A stretch of 15,815 nucleotides of DNA, taken from Stenotrophomonas sp. UBA7346. Its GTDB lineage: Bacteria > Pseudomonadota > Gammaproteobacteria > Xanthomonadales > Xanthomonadaceae. The stretch spans positions 1-15,815 of the forward strand of contig DKPB01000084.1 in NCBI GenBank assembly GCA_002471015.1. The letters run 5' to 3'. This document shows, in pieces, positions 1 through 7,532 of the stretch. The notes under the pieces were generated by a model. That model was given only the letters and a program-made list of their open reading frames with translations. It had not been told where the DNA came from and searched no databases. The position numbers and the translations under genes were made by a program. Position 1 is the stretch's first letter. Each line of letters starts with the position of its first letter.

Positions 1-455
1 GCGGCCTGGGCGCGCTGCGCCTCGGTCGGCGGTGTGGCTGGCGTGGCCGGGGTTGCTGCGGCCGCTGCGCGGGCAGCGGCCGCACGGCGCTGTTCCTCGG
101 CCTTGGCACTGGCGGCCAGTTCAGCGTCGGACATCTGCACTTCGGTGCCTGGCAGCAAGGTGTAGAAGTCGTACTGGGTGGCTGGCTTGTCCTCGGCCTT
201 GGCGGCACCCGGAGTGGCTGGCTTGTTCGATTCCACACCGGCGTCCACGTCGGCGTCGGCAACCGGCGCCGGCTGTGCATCCGGGTTGGGCTGCGGGCCC
301 ACGCGCAGGAAGCCGTCGCCGTCCTTCTTGAACAGGTTGGGCGCCGCCAGGAACACCACAGCCGCAATCGCCACGCCGGCAACCAGCCACACCCAACCCG
401 GGGTGCCGTTGTCGTTGTTGCGCCGTGCCTGGCTTTTGCCGCGTCGTGCTGCCAT
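1..455 (-). CDS. FtsN-like SPOR-domain inner-membrane protein (C-terminus beyond left edge)
   Basis: Only the first 151 codons are in the window. They encode a basic cytoplasmic start (MAARRGKSQARR), one membrane helix at about residues 20-39, and a Pro/Ala-rich periplasmic linker. That linker contains the segment YDFYTLLPGTEV (residues 95-106), which resembles the pre-SPOR segment of FtsN-like proteins. An Ala/Glu/Arg-rich, probably helical stretch follows at about 108-135. Proteins of this build bind denuded septal peptidoglycan through a C-terminal SPOR domain and act in cell division or envelope remodelling. The SPOR domain itself is not visible here, so the family call rests on architecture and context. 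The ATG at 455 is preceded by AAGGAG at 467-472. The gene starts 21 bp after the argS stop, so the two are probably co-transcribed. The argS-SPOR order is common in gammaproteobacteria. Confidence 0.8.
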   Translation of the reverse strand, partial: MAARRGKSQARRNNDNGTPGWVWLVAGVAIAAVVFLAAPNLFKKDGDGFLRVGPQPNPDAQPAPVADADVDAGVESNKPATPGAAKAEDKPATQYDFYTLLPGTEVQMSDAELAASAKAEEQRRAAAARAAAAATPATPATPPTEAQRAQA

Positions 456-475
456 GTCTACTACGTCTCCTTGAC

Positions 476-2164
476 TTACATCTTTTCCGGGGCGCTGACG
501 CCCAGGATGCCCAGGCCGTTGGCCAGTGTCTGCCGTGCAGCGCTGGCCAGGGTGAGCTTGGCGTTGCGTTCGCCCGCATCATCCACCAGCACTGGAGTGC
601 CGTGATACCACGTGTGGAAAGCGTGTGCCAATTCACGCAGATACTGCGCGATCTGGTGCGGTTCCAGGGCGATACCCGCCGCTTCCACTACTTCCGGGTA
701 ACGGGAGATCTCGTTCATCAGTTCAAGCGACAGTTCGTCACCCAACTGCGACAGCGCGGCCAGGCCATCGGCCTGCTTGTAGTCCAGGCCCTTCTCCTGC
801 GCCTGGCGCAGCAGCGAGCAGACGCGGGCGTGCGCGTACTGCACGTAGAACACCGGGTTGTCGCTGCTCTGCTGGCGGGCCAGGTCGATGTCGAAGGTCA
901 GCTGCGAATCCGGCTTGCGCGCGATCAGGAACCAGCGCACCGCATCGGCACCCACTTCGTCGATCAGGTCGCGCAGGGTCAGGTAGCTGCCGGCACGCTT
1001 GGACAGCTTCACTTCCTCGCCGCCGCGCATCACCGTCACCATCTGGTGCAGCACGTATTCCGGCCAGCCCTTGGGAATGCCCACGTCCAGCGCCTGCAGG
1101 CCGGCGCGCACGCGTGCCAGCGAGCCGTGGTGGTCGGCACCGAGTTCGGTGATGGCGCGTTCGTAACCGCGCTGCCACTTGCTCAGGTGGTAGGCCACGT
1201 CCGGCAGGAAGTAGGTGAAGGTGCCGTCGGACTTGCGCATCACGCGGTCCTTGTCGTCACCAAAGTCGGTGGAGCGCAGCCACAGCGCGCCGCCTTCCTC
1301 GTAGGTGTGGCCGGAGCTGACCAGTTGCTGCACGGTCTCGGCAACCTTGCCGTCCTTGTACAGCGAACTTTCCAGGAAGTAGATATCGAAATCCACGCCG
1401 AATGCGGCCAGGTCCAGGTTCTGCTCGTTGCGCAGGTAGGCCACGGCGAAGCGGCGGATTTCCTCCAGGTTCTCTGCATCCTTGGCGCCGACGATCTGGC
1501 TGCCTTCCAGGTCCACGGTCTGGCCCAGCAGGTAGGCCTTGGCCACGTCGCCGATGTATTCGCCGTTGTAGGCCTCGCTCGGCCACTGTTCATCGCCCGG
1601 CTTGAAGCCGCGCGCGCGCGCCTGCACCGACTTGGCCAGGTTTTCGATCTGTACGCCGGCGTCGTTGTAGTAGAACTCGCGCTTGGCGTTCCAGCCGTTG
1701 GCTTCCAGCACGCGGGCGATGCAGTCACCGATGGCACCGGCGCGGCCGTGGCCGACATGCAGCGGGCCGGTCGGATTGGCCGACACGTACTCCACGCCGA
1801 CGCTGCGGCCGTTGCCGCTCAGGTTGCGGCCGTAGTCCTCGGCTTCCTTGAGCACGCTGACCACTTCGCGCTGGTAGGCCACCGGCGCAAGCTTGAAATT
1901 GATGAAGCCGGGGCCGGCGATCTCGACATTGGCGATGTCGTCGCTGGCCGGCAACGCGGCAACCAGGGCCTGTGCCACGGCGCGCGGATTGCTGCGTGCG
2001 GCCTTGGCCAGCAGCATGGCGGCGTTGGTGGCGAAATCACCGTGTTCGCGGGTCTTGGGTCGTTCGACCACGAAATCCGGCGGCAGGGTGTCGGCAGGCA
2101 AGGTGCCGTTGGCGCGCAAGGCTTCGATGCCTTGGCCGATGAGGGCGCGGAGTTGGGGTTTCAC
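476..2164 (-). CDS. argS: arginyl-tRNA synthetase
   Basis: This cytoplasmic class I aminoacyl-tRNA synthetase charges tRNA-Arg with arginine using ATP. The 562-residue product has the usual family length. The N-terminal ArgRS-specific domain covers about residues 3-90. The catalytic HIGH-type signature is HVGH (136-139) within SANPTGPLHVGHGRAG. The KMSKS-equivalent loop reads KLSKR (386-390), and the C-terminal DALR anticodon-binding domain begins near NPVFYVQYAHARV (about 436). The start is GTG at 2164: no ATG lies in frame just upstream, and the protein begins as the family usually does. The ribosome-binding site is weak. A possible -10 box (TAAAAT) lies about 33 bp upstream. The downstream SPOR-protein gene probably shares the transcript. 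No truncation or missing motif was seen. Confidence 0.97.
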   Translation of the reverse strand: MKPQLRALIGQGIEALRANGTLPADTLPPDFVVERPKTREHGDFATNAAMLLAKAARSNPRAVAQALVAALPASDDIANVEIAGPGFINFKLAPVAYQREVVSVLKEAEDYGRNLSGNGRSVGVEYVSANPTGPLHVGHGRAGAIGDCIARVLEANGWNAKREFYYNDAGVQIENLAKSVQARARGFKPGDEQWPSEAYNGEYIGDVAKAYLLGQTVDLEGSQIVGAKDAENLEEIRRFAVAYLRNEQNLDLAAFGVDFDIYFLESSLYKDGKVAETVQQLVSSGHTYEEGGALWLRSTDFGDDKDRVMRKSDGTFTYFLPDVAYHLSKWQRGYERAITELGADHHGSLARVRAGLQALDVGIPKGWPEYVLHQMVTVMRGGEEVKLSKRAGSYLTLRDLIDEVGADAVRWFLIARKPDSQLTFDIDLARQQSSDNPVFYVQYAHARVCSLLRQAQEKGLDYKQADGLAALSQLGDELSLELMNEISRYPEVVEAAGIALEPHQIAQYLRELAHAFHTWYHGTPVLVDDAGERNAKLTLASAARQTLANGLGILGVSAPEKM

Positions 2165-2189
2165 GTGACTATTCTGCTTGAAGCGCGGA

Positions 2190-2209
2190 ACTGACCATTT
2201 TACCTGACC
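2190..2209 (-). promoter_or_regulatory. possible argS promoter -10 box flanked by GGTCAG direct repeats
   Basis: Read on the minus strand, TAAAAT (2202-2197) matches five of six bases of the sigma-70 -10 hexamer and lies about 33 bp before the argS GTG. It sits between two copies of GGTCAG (2209-2204 and 2196-2191) spaced 13 bp apart. No good -35 hexamer is found 16-18 bp upstream, so the call is tentative. Confidence 0.3.
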
Positions 2210-2256
2210 TTCGGCGAGGCCGCCCCGCCGGGCCGCAGGTGGGGCTCAGGAATGTC

Positions 2257-2285
2257 AAAAAGTCAGAAAACTGGCTCCGGGCCAG
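2257..2285 (-). terminator. intrinsic terminator of radC
   Basis: Directly after the radC stop, the minus strand folds as CTGGC-CCGGA-GCCAG (2285-2271), followed by TTTTCTGACTTTTT. An alternative stem, TGGCTC with GAGCCA, uses the end of the radC coding sequence. Both place a short GC stem before a U-rich tail, so transcription of radC probably stops before argS. Confidence 0.6.
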
Positions 2286-2960
2286 TCAGAGCCAACCACG
2301 CGCCGCCAAGGACAGCGGAGGGCCATCGCCGATCACGAAGTGGTCCAGCAGGCGGATGTCCACCAGTGCCAGTGCCTGCCGCAGGCGCTCGGTGATGGCC
2401 CGGTCGGCGGCTGACGGTTCAGGATTGCCCGAGGGGTGATTATGGCCAACGATCACCGCCACCGCGTTGTGGCCCAAGGCTTTGCGGACAACTTCGCGGG
2501 GGTGCACTTCGGCGCTGTCTACCGTGCCTGTGGATAACTCCTCGAAGGCGAGGGCCCGGTGACGGGTATCCAGGAACAGCACTGCAAATATCTCACAGCG
2601 GCGGTGACGCAGCCGCTGCGCGAAGTAGCGCCCGGCGGCCGCAGGGTCGGTCAGGGCCTGGCCGCGTTCCAGTGCGGCGGCCAGGTGGCGCTGGCCCAGC
2701 TCCAGCGCTGCACTGAGCTGGCAGGCACGGGCAGGGCCCAGCCCGGGCAAGCCGGCCAGGGCGGCCGGGCTGCGCTCCAGCAAGGCCCGCAGTGGGCCAT
2801 GGCCCTGCAACAGTTCACGCGCGGTCTGCACCGCGTCACGCCCGCGTAGCCCTGAGCCCAGGAAGATCGCCAACAGTTCAGCATCGGACAGCGCGCTGGC
2901 ACCGCGTGTCAGCAGCTTTTCACGCGGGCGTTCGGCGGCGGGCCAATGACGGATGTGCAT
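2286..2960 (-). CDS. radC: RadC family JAB/MPN-domain protein
   Basis: The 224-residue product has the usual RadC layout. An N-terminal helix-hairpin-helix-like region includes LAGLPGLGPARACQL (about 68-82). A C-terminal JAB/MPN metalloprotease-like domain carries the metal-binding motif HNHPSG (173-178), followed by Asp186. The family was named for a radiation phenotype in E. coli that was later ascribed to another gene, so its true role in DNA repair is uncertain. The start chosen is ATG at 2960 (MHIRHWP), because RadC proteins typically begin with a short segment before W-P and E-R-P-R-E-K-L. An in-frame ATG at 2981 would add seven residues but has no ribosome-binding site. It is divergent from coaBC, as in E. 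coli and Pseudomonas, and has its own terminator. Confidence 0.95.
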   Translation of the reverse strand: MHIRHWPAAERPREKLLTRGASALSDAELLAIFLGSGLRGRDAVQTARELLQGHGPLRALLERSPAALAGLPGLGPARACQLSAALELGQRHLAAALERGQALTDPAAAGRYFAQRLRHRRCEIFAVLFLDTRHRALAFEELSTGTVDSAEVHPREVVRKALGHNAVAVIVGHNHPSGNPEPSAADRAITERLRQALALVDIRLLDHFVIGDGPPLSLAARGWL

Positions 2961-3057
2961 GAGTCCCAGATTCACCGTCATCAGCCAAAAGCAGGATCAG
3001 TCACATCGAACCCTTCGGTTAAGCTAATCATTCTTCTGTACCTAGGAAATTCTCCCC
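2961..3057. promoter_or_regulatory. divergent radC / coaBC intergenic promoter region
   Basis: This 97-bp gap separates two divergent genes and must carry promoters for both. It is more AT-rich than its surroundings, notably around TTAAGCTAATCATTC (3019-3033). I cannot assign convincing -35/-10 pairs. The only clear element is AGGA at 3044-3047, the ribosome-binding site of coaBC. Confidence 0.35.
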
Positions 3058-4299
3058 GTGACCGCCGTTTCCCCTACTTCCCGACCTTTGGAAGGACAGA
3101 AGCTGCTGCTCTGCGTCGGCGGCGGCATCGCCGCGTACAAGTCGCTGGAGCTGGTGCGCCGCCTGCGTGATGCCGGTGCTACCGTGCAGGTGGCGATGAC
3201 GGCGGGGGCGCAGCAGTTCGTCACGCCGCTGAGCTTCCAGGCGCTGTCCGGCCATCCCACCCGCACCACGCTGTGGGACAGTGCCGCCGAGCAGGCCATG
3301 GGCCATATCGAACTGGCGCGCTGGGCCGACCGCATCGTCATCGCGCCGGCCACCGCCGACCTGCTGGCGCGGCTGGCGCACGGCAATGCCGATGATCTGG
3401 TCACCACCTTATGCCTGGCCACGACTGCACCGCTGACGGTATGCCCGGCGATGAACCACCGCATGTGGCTGCACCCGGCCACCCAGGCCAATATGGCCGT
3501 GCTGCGCGAGCGCGGGGTGCAGGTGATCGGGCCGGAAGATGGCCCGCTGGCCGAAGGCGAATCCGGCCCCGGCCGGGTCAGTGAGGCACCTACCATCATT
3601 GCTGCGCTGGCAGGCAACCTGGCACCGCAGGCGCCGGCCAAACCCGGCCGCTTGAACGGCCTGCGGGTGTTGATCAGTGCCGGGCCGACCTATGAAGACC
3701 TGGACCCGGTGCGCTATGTCGGCAACCGTTCCAGCGGCAAGATGGGCTACGCGCTGGCCGCTGCCGCCGCCCGTCAGGGCGCGCAGGTGGTGCTGGTAAG
3801 CGGCCCGGTGCAGTTGCCTACACCCGCGGGCGTGCAGCGCATCGACGTGCGTTCGGCCGCGCAGATGCGCGAGGCGGTGCTGGGCGCGTTGCCGGCCGAT
3901 ATCTATATCGGCGCTGCTGCCGTGGCGGACTACACGCCGCGCCAGGTATCGTCGCAGAAGCTGAAGAAGACCGCTGGCAGCCAGACCTTGACCCTGGAGT
4001 TGGTGCGTACCGCCGACATCCTGGCCGAAGTGGCGGTGCAGGAGCAGGCGCTGAAGCTGGTGGTCGGCTTTGCCGCCGAAACCCACGATGTGGAGAAATA
4101 TGCGCGCGGCAAGCTGGCCGACAAGCACTTGGACCTGATCATCGCCAACCAGGTCGGCATTGCCGGCAATGGCTTTGAAAGTGACCAGAATGCGGCTGTC
4201 GCCTATTGGAACGGCGGTCTGCGTGAGTTCCCGGGCACCGCCAAGACCCAGCTGGCAGAACAGCTGCTGGACCTGATCGCAGAGAGGTTGGACGCATGA
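3058..4299 (+). CDS. coaBC: bifunctional phosphopantothenoylcysteine decarboxylase / phosphopantothenate-cysteine ligase
   Basis: This cytoplasmic enzyme catalyses two successive steps of coenzyme A synthesis: CoaB joins 4'-phosphopantothenate to cysteine using CTP, and CoaC decarboxylates the product using FMN. The 413-residue protein has the CoaC flavoprotein domain first (about 13-185). It contains GGGIAAYKS, the catalytic His83 in GHIELARWAD, and PAMNHRMW with Asn133. The CoaB domain follows (about 200-413), with AGPTYEDLDPVRYVGNRSSG, AAAVADYTP and KLKK. In E. coli the CoaC flap reads ACG with an active-site Cys (Cys158). Here the aligned segment reads LAEGESGPGR, so Glu166 replaces that Cys. 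The start is GTG at 3058, with AGGA ten bases upstream. The gene overlaps dut by ATGA and leads the coaBC-dut-algC operon. Confidence 0.97.
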   Translation: MTAVSPTSRPLEGQKLLLCVGGGIAAYKSLELVRRLRDAGATVQVAMTAGAQQFVTPLSFQALSGHPTRTTLWDSAAEQAMGHIELARWADRIVIAPATADLLARLAHGNADDLVTTLCLATTAPLTVCPAMNHRMWLHPATQANMAVLRERGVQVIGPEDGPLAEGESGPGRVSEAPTIIAALAGNLAPQAPAKPGRLNGLRVLISAGPTYEDLDPVRYVGNRSSGKMGYALAAAAARQGAQVVLVSGPVQLPTPAGVQRIDVRSAAQMREAVLGALPADIYIGAAAVADYTPRQVSSQKLKKTAGSQTLTLELVRTADILAEVAVQEQALKLVVGFAAETHDVEKYARGKLADKHLDLIIANQVGIAGNGFESDQNAAVAYWNGGLREFPGTAKTQLAEQLLDLIAERLDA

Positions 4300-4769
4300 G
4301 CAACGCTGCCGCATTGCAGCCCCTGCAGGTAAAACTGCTGGACCCCCGCTTTGGTGACAGCTGGCCGTTGCCAGCCTATGCCACCGAGGCCAGCGCCGGC
4401 ATGGACCTGCGCGCCGCCATCGAGGCACCGCTGACGCTGGAGCCGGGGGATGCCGCACTGTTGCCCAGCGGTATCGCCATCCACGTGGCTGACCCTGGAC
4501 TGTGTGCCGTGGTTTTGCCGCGCTCGGGGTTGGGACATCGCCACGGCATCGTGTTGGGAAATGGCACGGGCCTGATCGATGCCGACTACCAGGGACCGCT
4601 GCTCATCAGCGTCTGGAACCGGGGCCGCGACGTATTCACGATTGAACCGGGTGACCGGATCGCACAACTCGTGGTGCTGCCAATTGCACGCGTGACGTTG
4701 CAGGTAGTGGATACTTTCATCGACAGTGCGCGTGGAACGGGTGGATTTGGCCACACCGGGGTGCGCTGA
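4296..4769 (+). CDS. dut: dUTP diphosphatase (trimeric dUTPase)
   Basis: This enzyme hydrolyses dUTP to dUMP and pyrophosphate, keeping uracil out of DNA and supplying dUMP for thymidylate synthesis. All five motifs of the trimeric family are present in the 157-residue protein: motif 1 ASAGMDLRA (32-40), motif 2 PRSGLGHRHGIVLGN (75-89), motif 3 GLIDADYQG with catalytic Asp95, motif 4 GDRIAQLV (119-126), and the C-terminal P-loop-like motif 5 RGTGGFGHTG (146-155), which closes over the substrate. The ATG at 4296 overlaps the coaBC stop (ATGA) and has GAGAGG at 4282-4287, which suggests translational coupling. algC follows after 15 bp. Confidence 0.98.
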   Translation: MSNAAALQPLQVKLLDPRFGDSWPLPAYATEASAGMDLRAAIEAPLTLEPGDAALLPSGIAIHVADPGLCAVVLPRSGLGHRHGIVLGNGTGLIDADYQGPLLISVWNRGRDVFTIEPGDRIAQLVVLPIARVTLQVVDTFIDSARGTGGFGHTGVR

Positions 4770-4784
4770 CAGGGGAAACGCACG

Positions 4785-7130
4785 ATGAGCCAAGGCAATG
4801 AGAGCGCACGCCCACGCGTTGCGCTGGGTCGTTCAACGCCGTTGCTGGCGGTACTGCTGTTGTTGCTGGCCGGTTGGTTCGGCTGGAGCGCGGTTGACCA
4901 GTGGCTGCAGTCAAGCACAGGCAGCCGCCTGGAGTCGGCCCGCGACCAGGCGGTAGGCGACGTCCAGAAGGCCATCGATGCGCAGCTGGCGCAGTTCAAC
5001 AAGCAACTGGCGCTGGCGCCGGTCAAGGCTGCCCTGGGTAGTGGGGATGCGGCTGCCGCCGCCGCTGCGCTGCGCGACAAGTGGAATGGCGTTGAAGACG
5101 CGCAGGTGCTGGACGCGACGCTGGTGGATGCCTATGCCGACCCGGCGGCCTTTGGTTATGCGCGGCTTGCGTTGCTGGAAAAGGCACTCGCCGAAGGCAA
5201 GCCGGTTGCCCTGGTGGTCCGTGACGGGGGCAGCCCGCGGCTGGGCCTGGCCGCCCCGGTGCAACTGCATGATCGCGCGGCAGTGGCCTACATCCGCCAG
5301 CCGCTGCTGCGTCTGACCTCGGTATTCGACACCATCGATTCTCCGCAAAGTGCCTACCTCGGCCTGCGCCAGGGCGGCTTCACCATCCTCAAGAAGGGCA
5401 ACGAGAGCCTGGGCAATGGCGCGGATGCGCTGGCCCGGCCCGTGGCTGATACCGGCCTGCGTGTGGTTGCGGAATTGCCGGATACCAGCGCAGGCGCAAT
5501 GGGCCTTGGCGTAATCGCGTCGGCAGTGGTCGCGGTGCTGCTTGCGGCGACCGCGTTGCTGCTGTTGATTGGACGCAAGCGCCTGAGCCTGCCCACCCTG
5601 CGCCGCAAGCAGGATGTGGAGGAGGCGGGCAGCGGCATGACCTTGCAGGAAGCACTGGCGCAGGACCCCCTGCCAGTCATGGACAGCGCTGCCGACAAGG
5701 CTGCGGCTGCCCCCATCGCCGAACCCGGCGCCGAGGCCGTGCCGGCAGGCATCTTCCGCGCCTACGACATCCGCGGCGTGGTCGGCCCGGATCTCAATCC
5801 CACCGTGGCCACGCTGATTGGCCAGGCCATCGGCAGTGAAATGCAGTCGCAAGGCCTGCATGACGTGGTGGTGGGGCGCGACGGCCGCGTGTCCGGCCCC
5901 GAGTTGAGCAATGCGCTGATCGATGGCCTGCGCCGTGCGGGCTGCAATGTGCTGGATATCGGCATGGCGCCGACACCGGTGGTGTATTTCGCCAGCTACC
6001 ACCTGCGCGCAGGCAGCTGCGTCGCCGTTACCGGCAGCCATAATCCGCCCGACTACAACGGCTTCAAGATAGTCATCGGGGGTGAAACGCTGTCCGGTGA
6101 CGCTATCACCGATCTGTACCGGCGCATCCAGGAAGGCCGCCTGCAGCGTGCCGACAGCCCCGGCGACCTGCAGCAGCGCGAGGTCATCAACGACTACGTG
6201 CAGCGCATTGCCGACGACGTGCAGCTGGACCGTCCGCTCAAGGTGGTGGCCGATGCCGGCAACGGCGTAGCCGGCGCAGTCGCCCCGCAGTTGCTGGAGG
6301 CCATCGGTGCCGAGGTCATTCCGTTGTACTGCGACGTGGACGGCAGCTTCCCCAACCACCATCCGGACCCCAGCGATCCGCACAACCTCGAAGACCTGGC
6401 GCAGATGGTCAAGCGCTTCGATGCGGATATCGGCGTGGCCTTCGATGGCGACGGTGATCGTCTGGGCGTGGTGACCAAGGAGGGCAAGGTGATCTTTGCC
6501 GATCGCCTGCTGATGCTGTTTGCCGCTGATGTGCTACAGCGTAACCCCGGCGCGATGGTCATCTACGACGTCAAGTGCACCGGCAAGCTGTCCGACTACA
6601 TCCTGCGCAATGGCGGCAGCCCGATGATGTGGAAGACCGGGCACTCGCTGATGAAGGCCAAGATGCGCGAGACCGATGCCGAGCTGGCCGGCGAGATGAG
6701 CGGCCACTTCTTCTTCAAGGAGCGCTGGTATGGTTTCGATGATGGCCTGTATGCCGCCGCGCGCCTGCTGGAGATCCTGGGTCAGCGCGATGAGGAGCCG
6801 TCGGAGGTGCTGGACGAACTGCCGGATGCGCTTTCCACGCCAGAGTTGAAGGTGGCGGTGGAAGAGGGCACCCAGCATGCGCAGGTGGCTTTGATCGTGG
6901 CCGCGGCACAGTTGGAGGAGTCGCCGTTCGCCGGCGCCCGGCTCTCCACCATCGATGGCCTGCGTGCCGATTTCAGCGACGGCTGGGGGCTGGTGCGTGC
7001 CTCCAACACCACGCCGGTGCTGGTGCTGCGTTTCGAAGGCAATGACGAGGCGGCGCTGGAGCGGATCAAGGCGGTGTTCCGCGAGCAGTTGCTGCAGGTA
7101 TTGCCGGCCGGAACTGAACTGGGTTTCTGA
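4785..7130 (+). CDS. algC: membrane-anchored phosphomannomutase/phosphoglucomutase (AlgC-type)
   Basis: This enzyme interconverts hexose 6-phosphates and 1-phosphates, giving mannose-1-P and glucose-1-P for LPS and exopolysaccharide precursors. The product is 781 residues, against about 460 for the soluble enzyme. Residues 1-320 form an added N-terminal module: a membrane helix at about 18-37, a probable periplasmic domain (about 38-238), a second helix (about 239-263) and a charged Ala-rich linker. The catalytic alpha-D-phosphohexomutase core begins at AGIFRAYDIRG (321-331). It has the phosphoserine loop TGSHNPP (Ser418), the Mg2+ loop DGDGDR (554-559), the sugar-specificity loop GEMSGH (636-641) and the phosphate-binding loop RASNTTP (738-744). 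AGGGGA at 4771-4776 fits the ATG at 4785, which supports the long form. It is the last gene of the operon. Confidence 0.95.
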   Translation: MSQGNESARPRVALGRSTPLLAVLLLLLAGWFGWSAVDQWLQSSTGSRLESARDQAVGDVQKAIDAQLAQFNKQLALAPVKAALGSGDAAAAAAALRDKWNGVEDAQVLDATLVDAYADPAAFGYARLALLEKALAEGKPVALVVRDGGSPRLGLAAPVQLHDRAAVAYIRQPLLRLTSVFDTIDSPQSAYLGLRQGGFTILKKGNESLGNGADALARPVADTGLRVVAELPDTSAGAMGLGVIASAVVAVLLAATALLLLIGRKRLSLPTLRRKQDVEEAGSGMTLQEALAQDPLPVMDSAADKAAAAPIAEPGAEAVPAGIFRAYDIRGVVGPDLNPTVATLIGQAIGSEMQSQGLHDVVVGRDGRVSGPELSNALIDGLRRAGCNVLDIGMAPTPVVYFASYHLRAGSCVAVTGSHNPPDYNGFKIVIGGETLSGDAITDLYRRIQEGRLQRADSPGDLQQREVINDYVQRIADDVQLDRPLKVVADAGNGVAGAVAPQLLEAIGAEVIPLYCDVDGSFPNHHPDPSDPHNLEDLAQMVKRFDADIGVAFDGDGDRLGVVTKEGKVIFADRLLMLFAADVLQRNPGAMVIYDVKCTGKLSDYILRNGGSPMMWKTGHSLMKAKMRETDAELAGEMSGHFFFKERWYGFDDGLYAAARLLEILGQRDEEPSEVLDELPDALSTPELKVAVEEGTQHAQVALIVAAAQLEESPFAGARLSTIDGLRADFSDGWGLVRASNTTPVLVLRFEGNDEAALERIKAVFREQLLQVLPAGTELGF

Positions 7131-7148
7131 TCGGCGTTGTTGTCTGGC

Positions 7149-7189
7149 AAAAGGCCGCCCGCGTGTTGCGAGGCGGCCTTTTGTTTTTT
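7149..7189 (+). terminator. intrinsic terminator of coaBC-dut-algC
   Basis: AAAAGGCCGCC (7149-7159) and GGCGGCCTTTT (7172-7182) form a perfect 11-bp stem around a 12-nt loop, followed by TTTTGTTTTTT. It begins 18 bp after the algC stop. This is a strong rho-independent terminator on the plus strand. Confidence 0.92.
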
Positions 7190-7245
7190 CTGGATGGCTG
7201 CTTGCGAGCGGGGCGGTTTGGGGCTTTGGATTGCCGCGAAGAGCA

Positions 7246-7371
7246 CCCCTCCCCAGCCCTCCCCTTGGCTACGCCAAAGGGAGGGGGCGCATCGTGCGCT
7301 GACCGTCAGATCGAAGCGCCGTCGCTTGTCTCCCTCCCTTTGGCGTAGCCAAGGGGAGGGCCGAGGAGGGG
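7246..7371. repeat. pair of 40-bp inverted repeats, each itself a hairpin (REP/BIME-like)
   Basis: The left arm (7246-7285) and the reverse complement of the right arm (7332-7371) match at 38 of 40 positions, separated by 46 bp. Each arm contains its own hairpin, CTCCCCTTGGC-TAC-GCCAAAGGGAG, with one mismatch in an 11-bp stem. Two inverted copies of a palindromic unit in a gene-free gap is the layout of bacterial REP doublets. It lies between the algC terminator and kdpE and has no coding capacity I would trust. A short TGCTTC-rich run (about 7374-7396) follows it. Whether it is genomically repeated cannot be seen from one window. Confidence 0.8.
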
Positions 7372-7410
7372 TTGCTGTTGCTTCTGCTTCTGCTTGCGCT
7401 GGACTGGGGG

Positions 7411-7513
7411 AGCAGCGTCAGCCGCGAAGCCATTGCAGCTTCGGCTTCAGGTTGGCGGCAATCGCCGATTGCTTGGCGGCCGATGTTTCAAAGGCTTCGC
7501 GGCTGACGCCGCT
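7411..7513. repeat. 103-bp element with 21-bp terminal inverted repeats
   Basis: The ends, 7411-7431 and 7493-7513, are inverted copies matching at 20 of 21 positions, with the inner 17 bp perfect. The 61-bp interior holds further structure: GCAATCG/CGATTGC as a near-perfect small dyad, GAAGCC/GGCTTC, and two TTGGCGGC copies 21 bp apart. It lies 20 bp beyond the kdpE stop. It could be a small non-autonomous palindromic element or a multi-armed RNA structure at the 3' end of the kdp transcript. No obvious target-site duplication and no U-tract were seen. Confidence 0.65.
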
Positions 7514-7532
7514 GCCACAAGCACCACAACGC

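Noticed and set aside
425..2194. A 589-codon plus-strand open frame opposite argS
   Set aside because: argS carries all expected motifs on the minus strand. The antisense frame is His/Val/Gln-rich without domains, a GC shadow.
4911..6383. A 490-codon minus-strand frame opposite algC
   Set aside because: It is antisense to a clear phosphohexomutase and has low-information composition and no ribosome-binding context.
7246..7371. The inverted repeats considered as a CRISPR array or IS ends
   Set aside because: There are only two copies, in inverted orientation, no transposase and no regular spacers.
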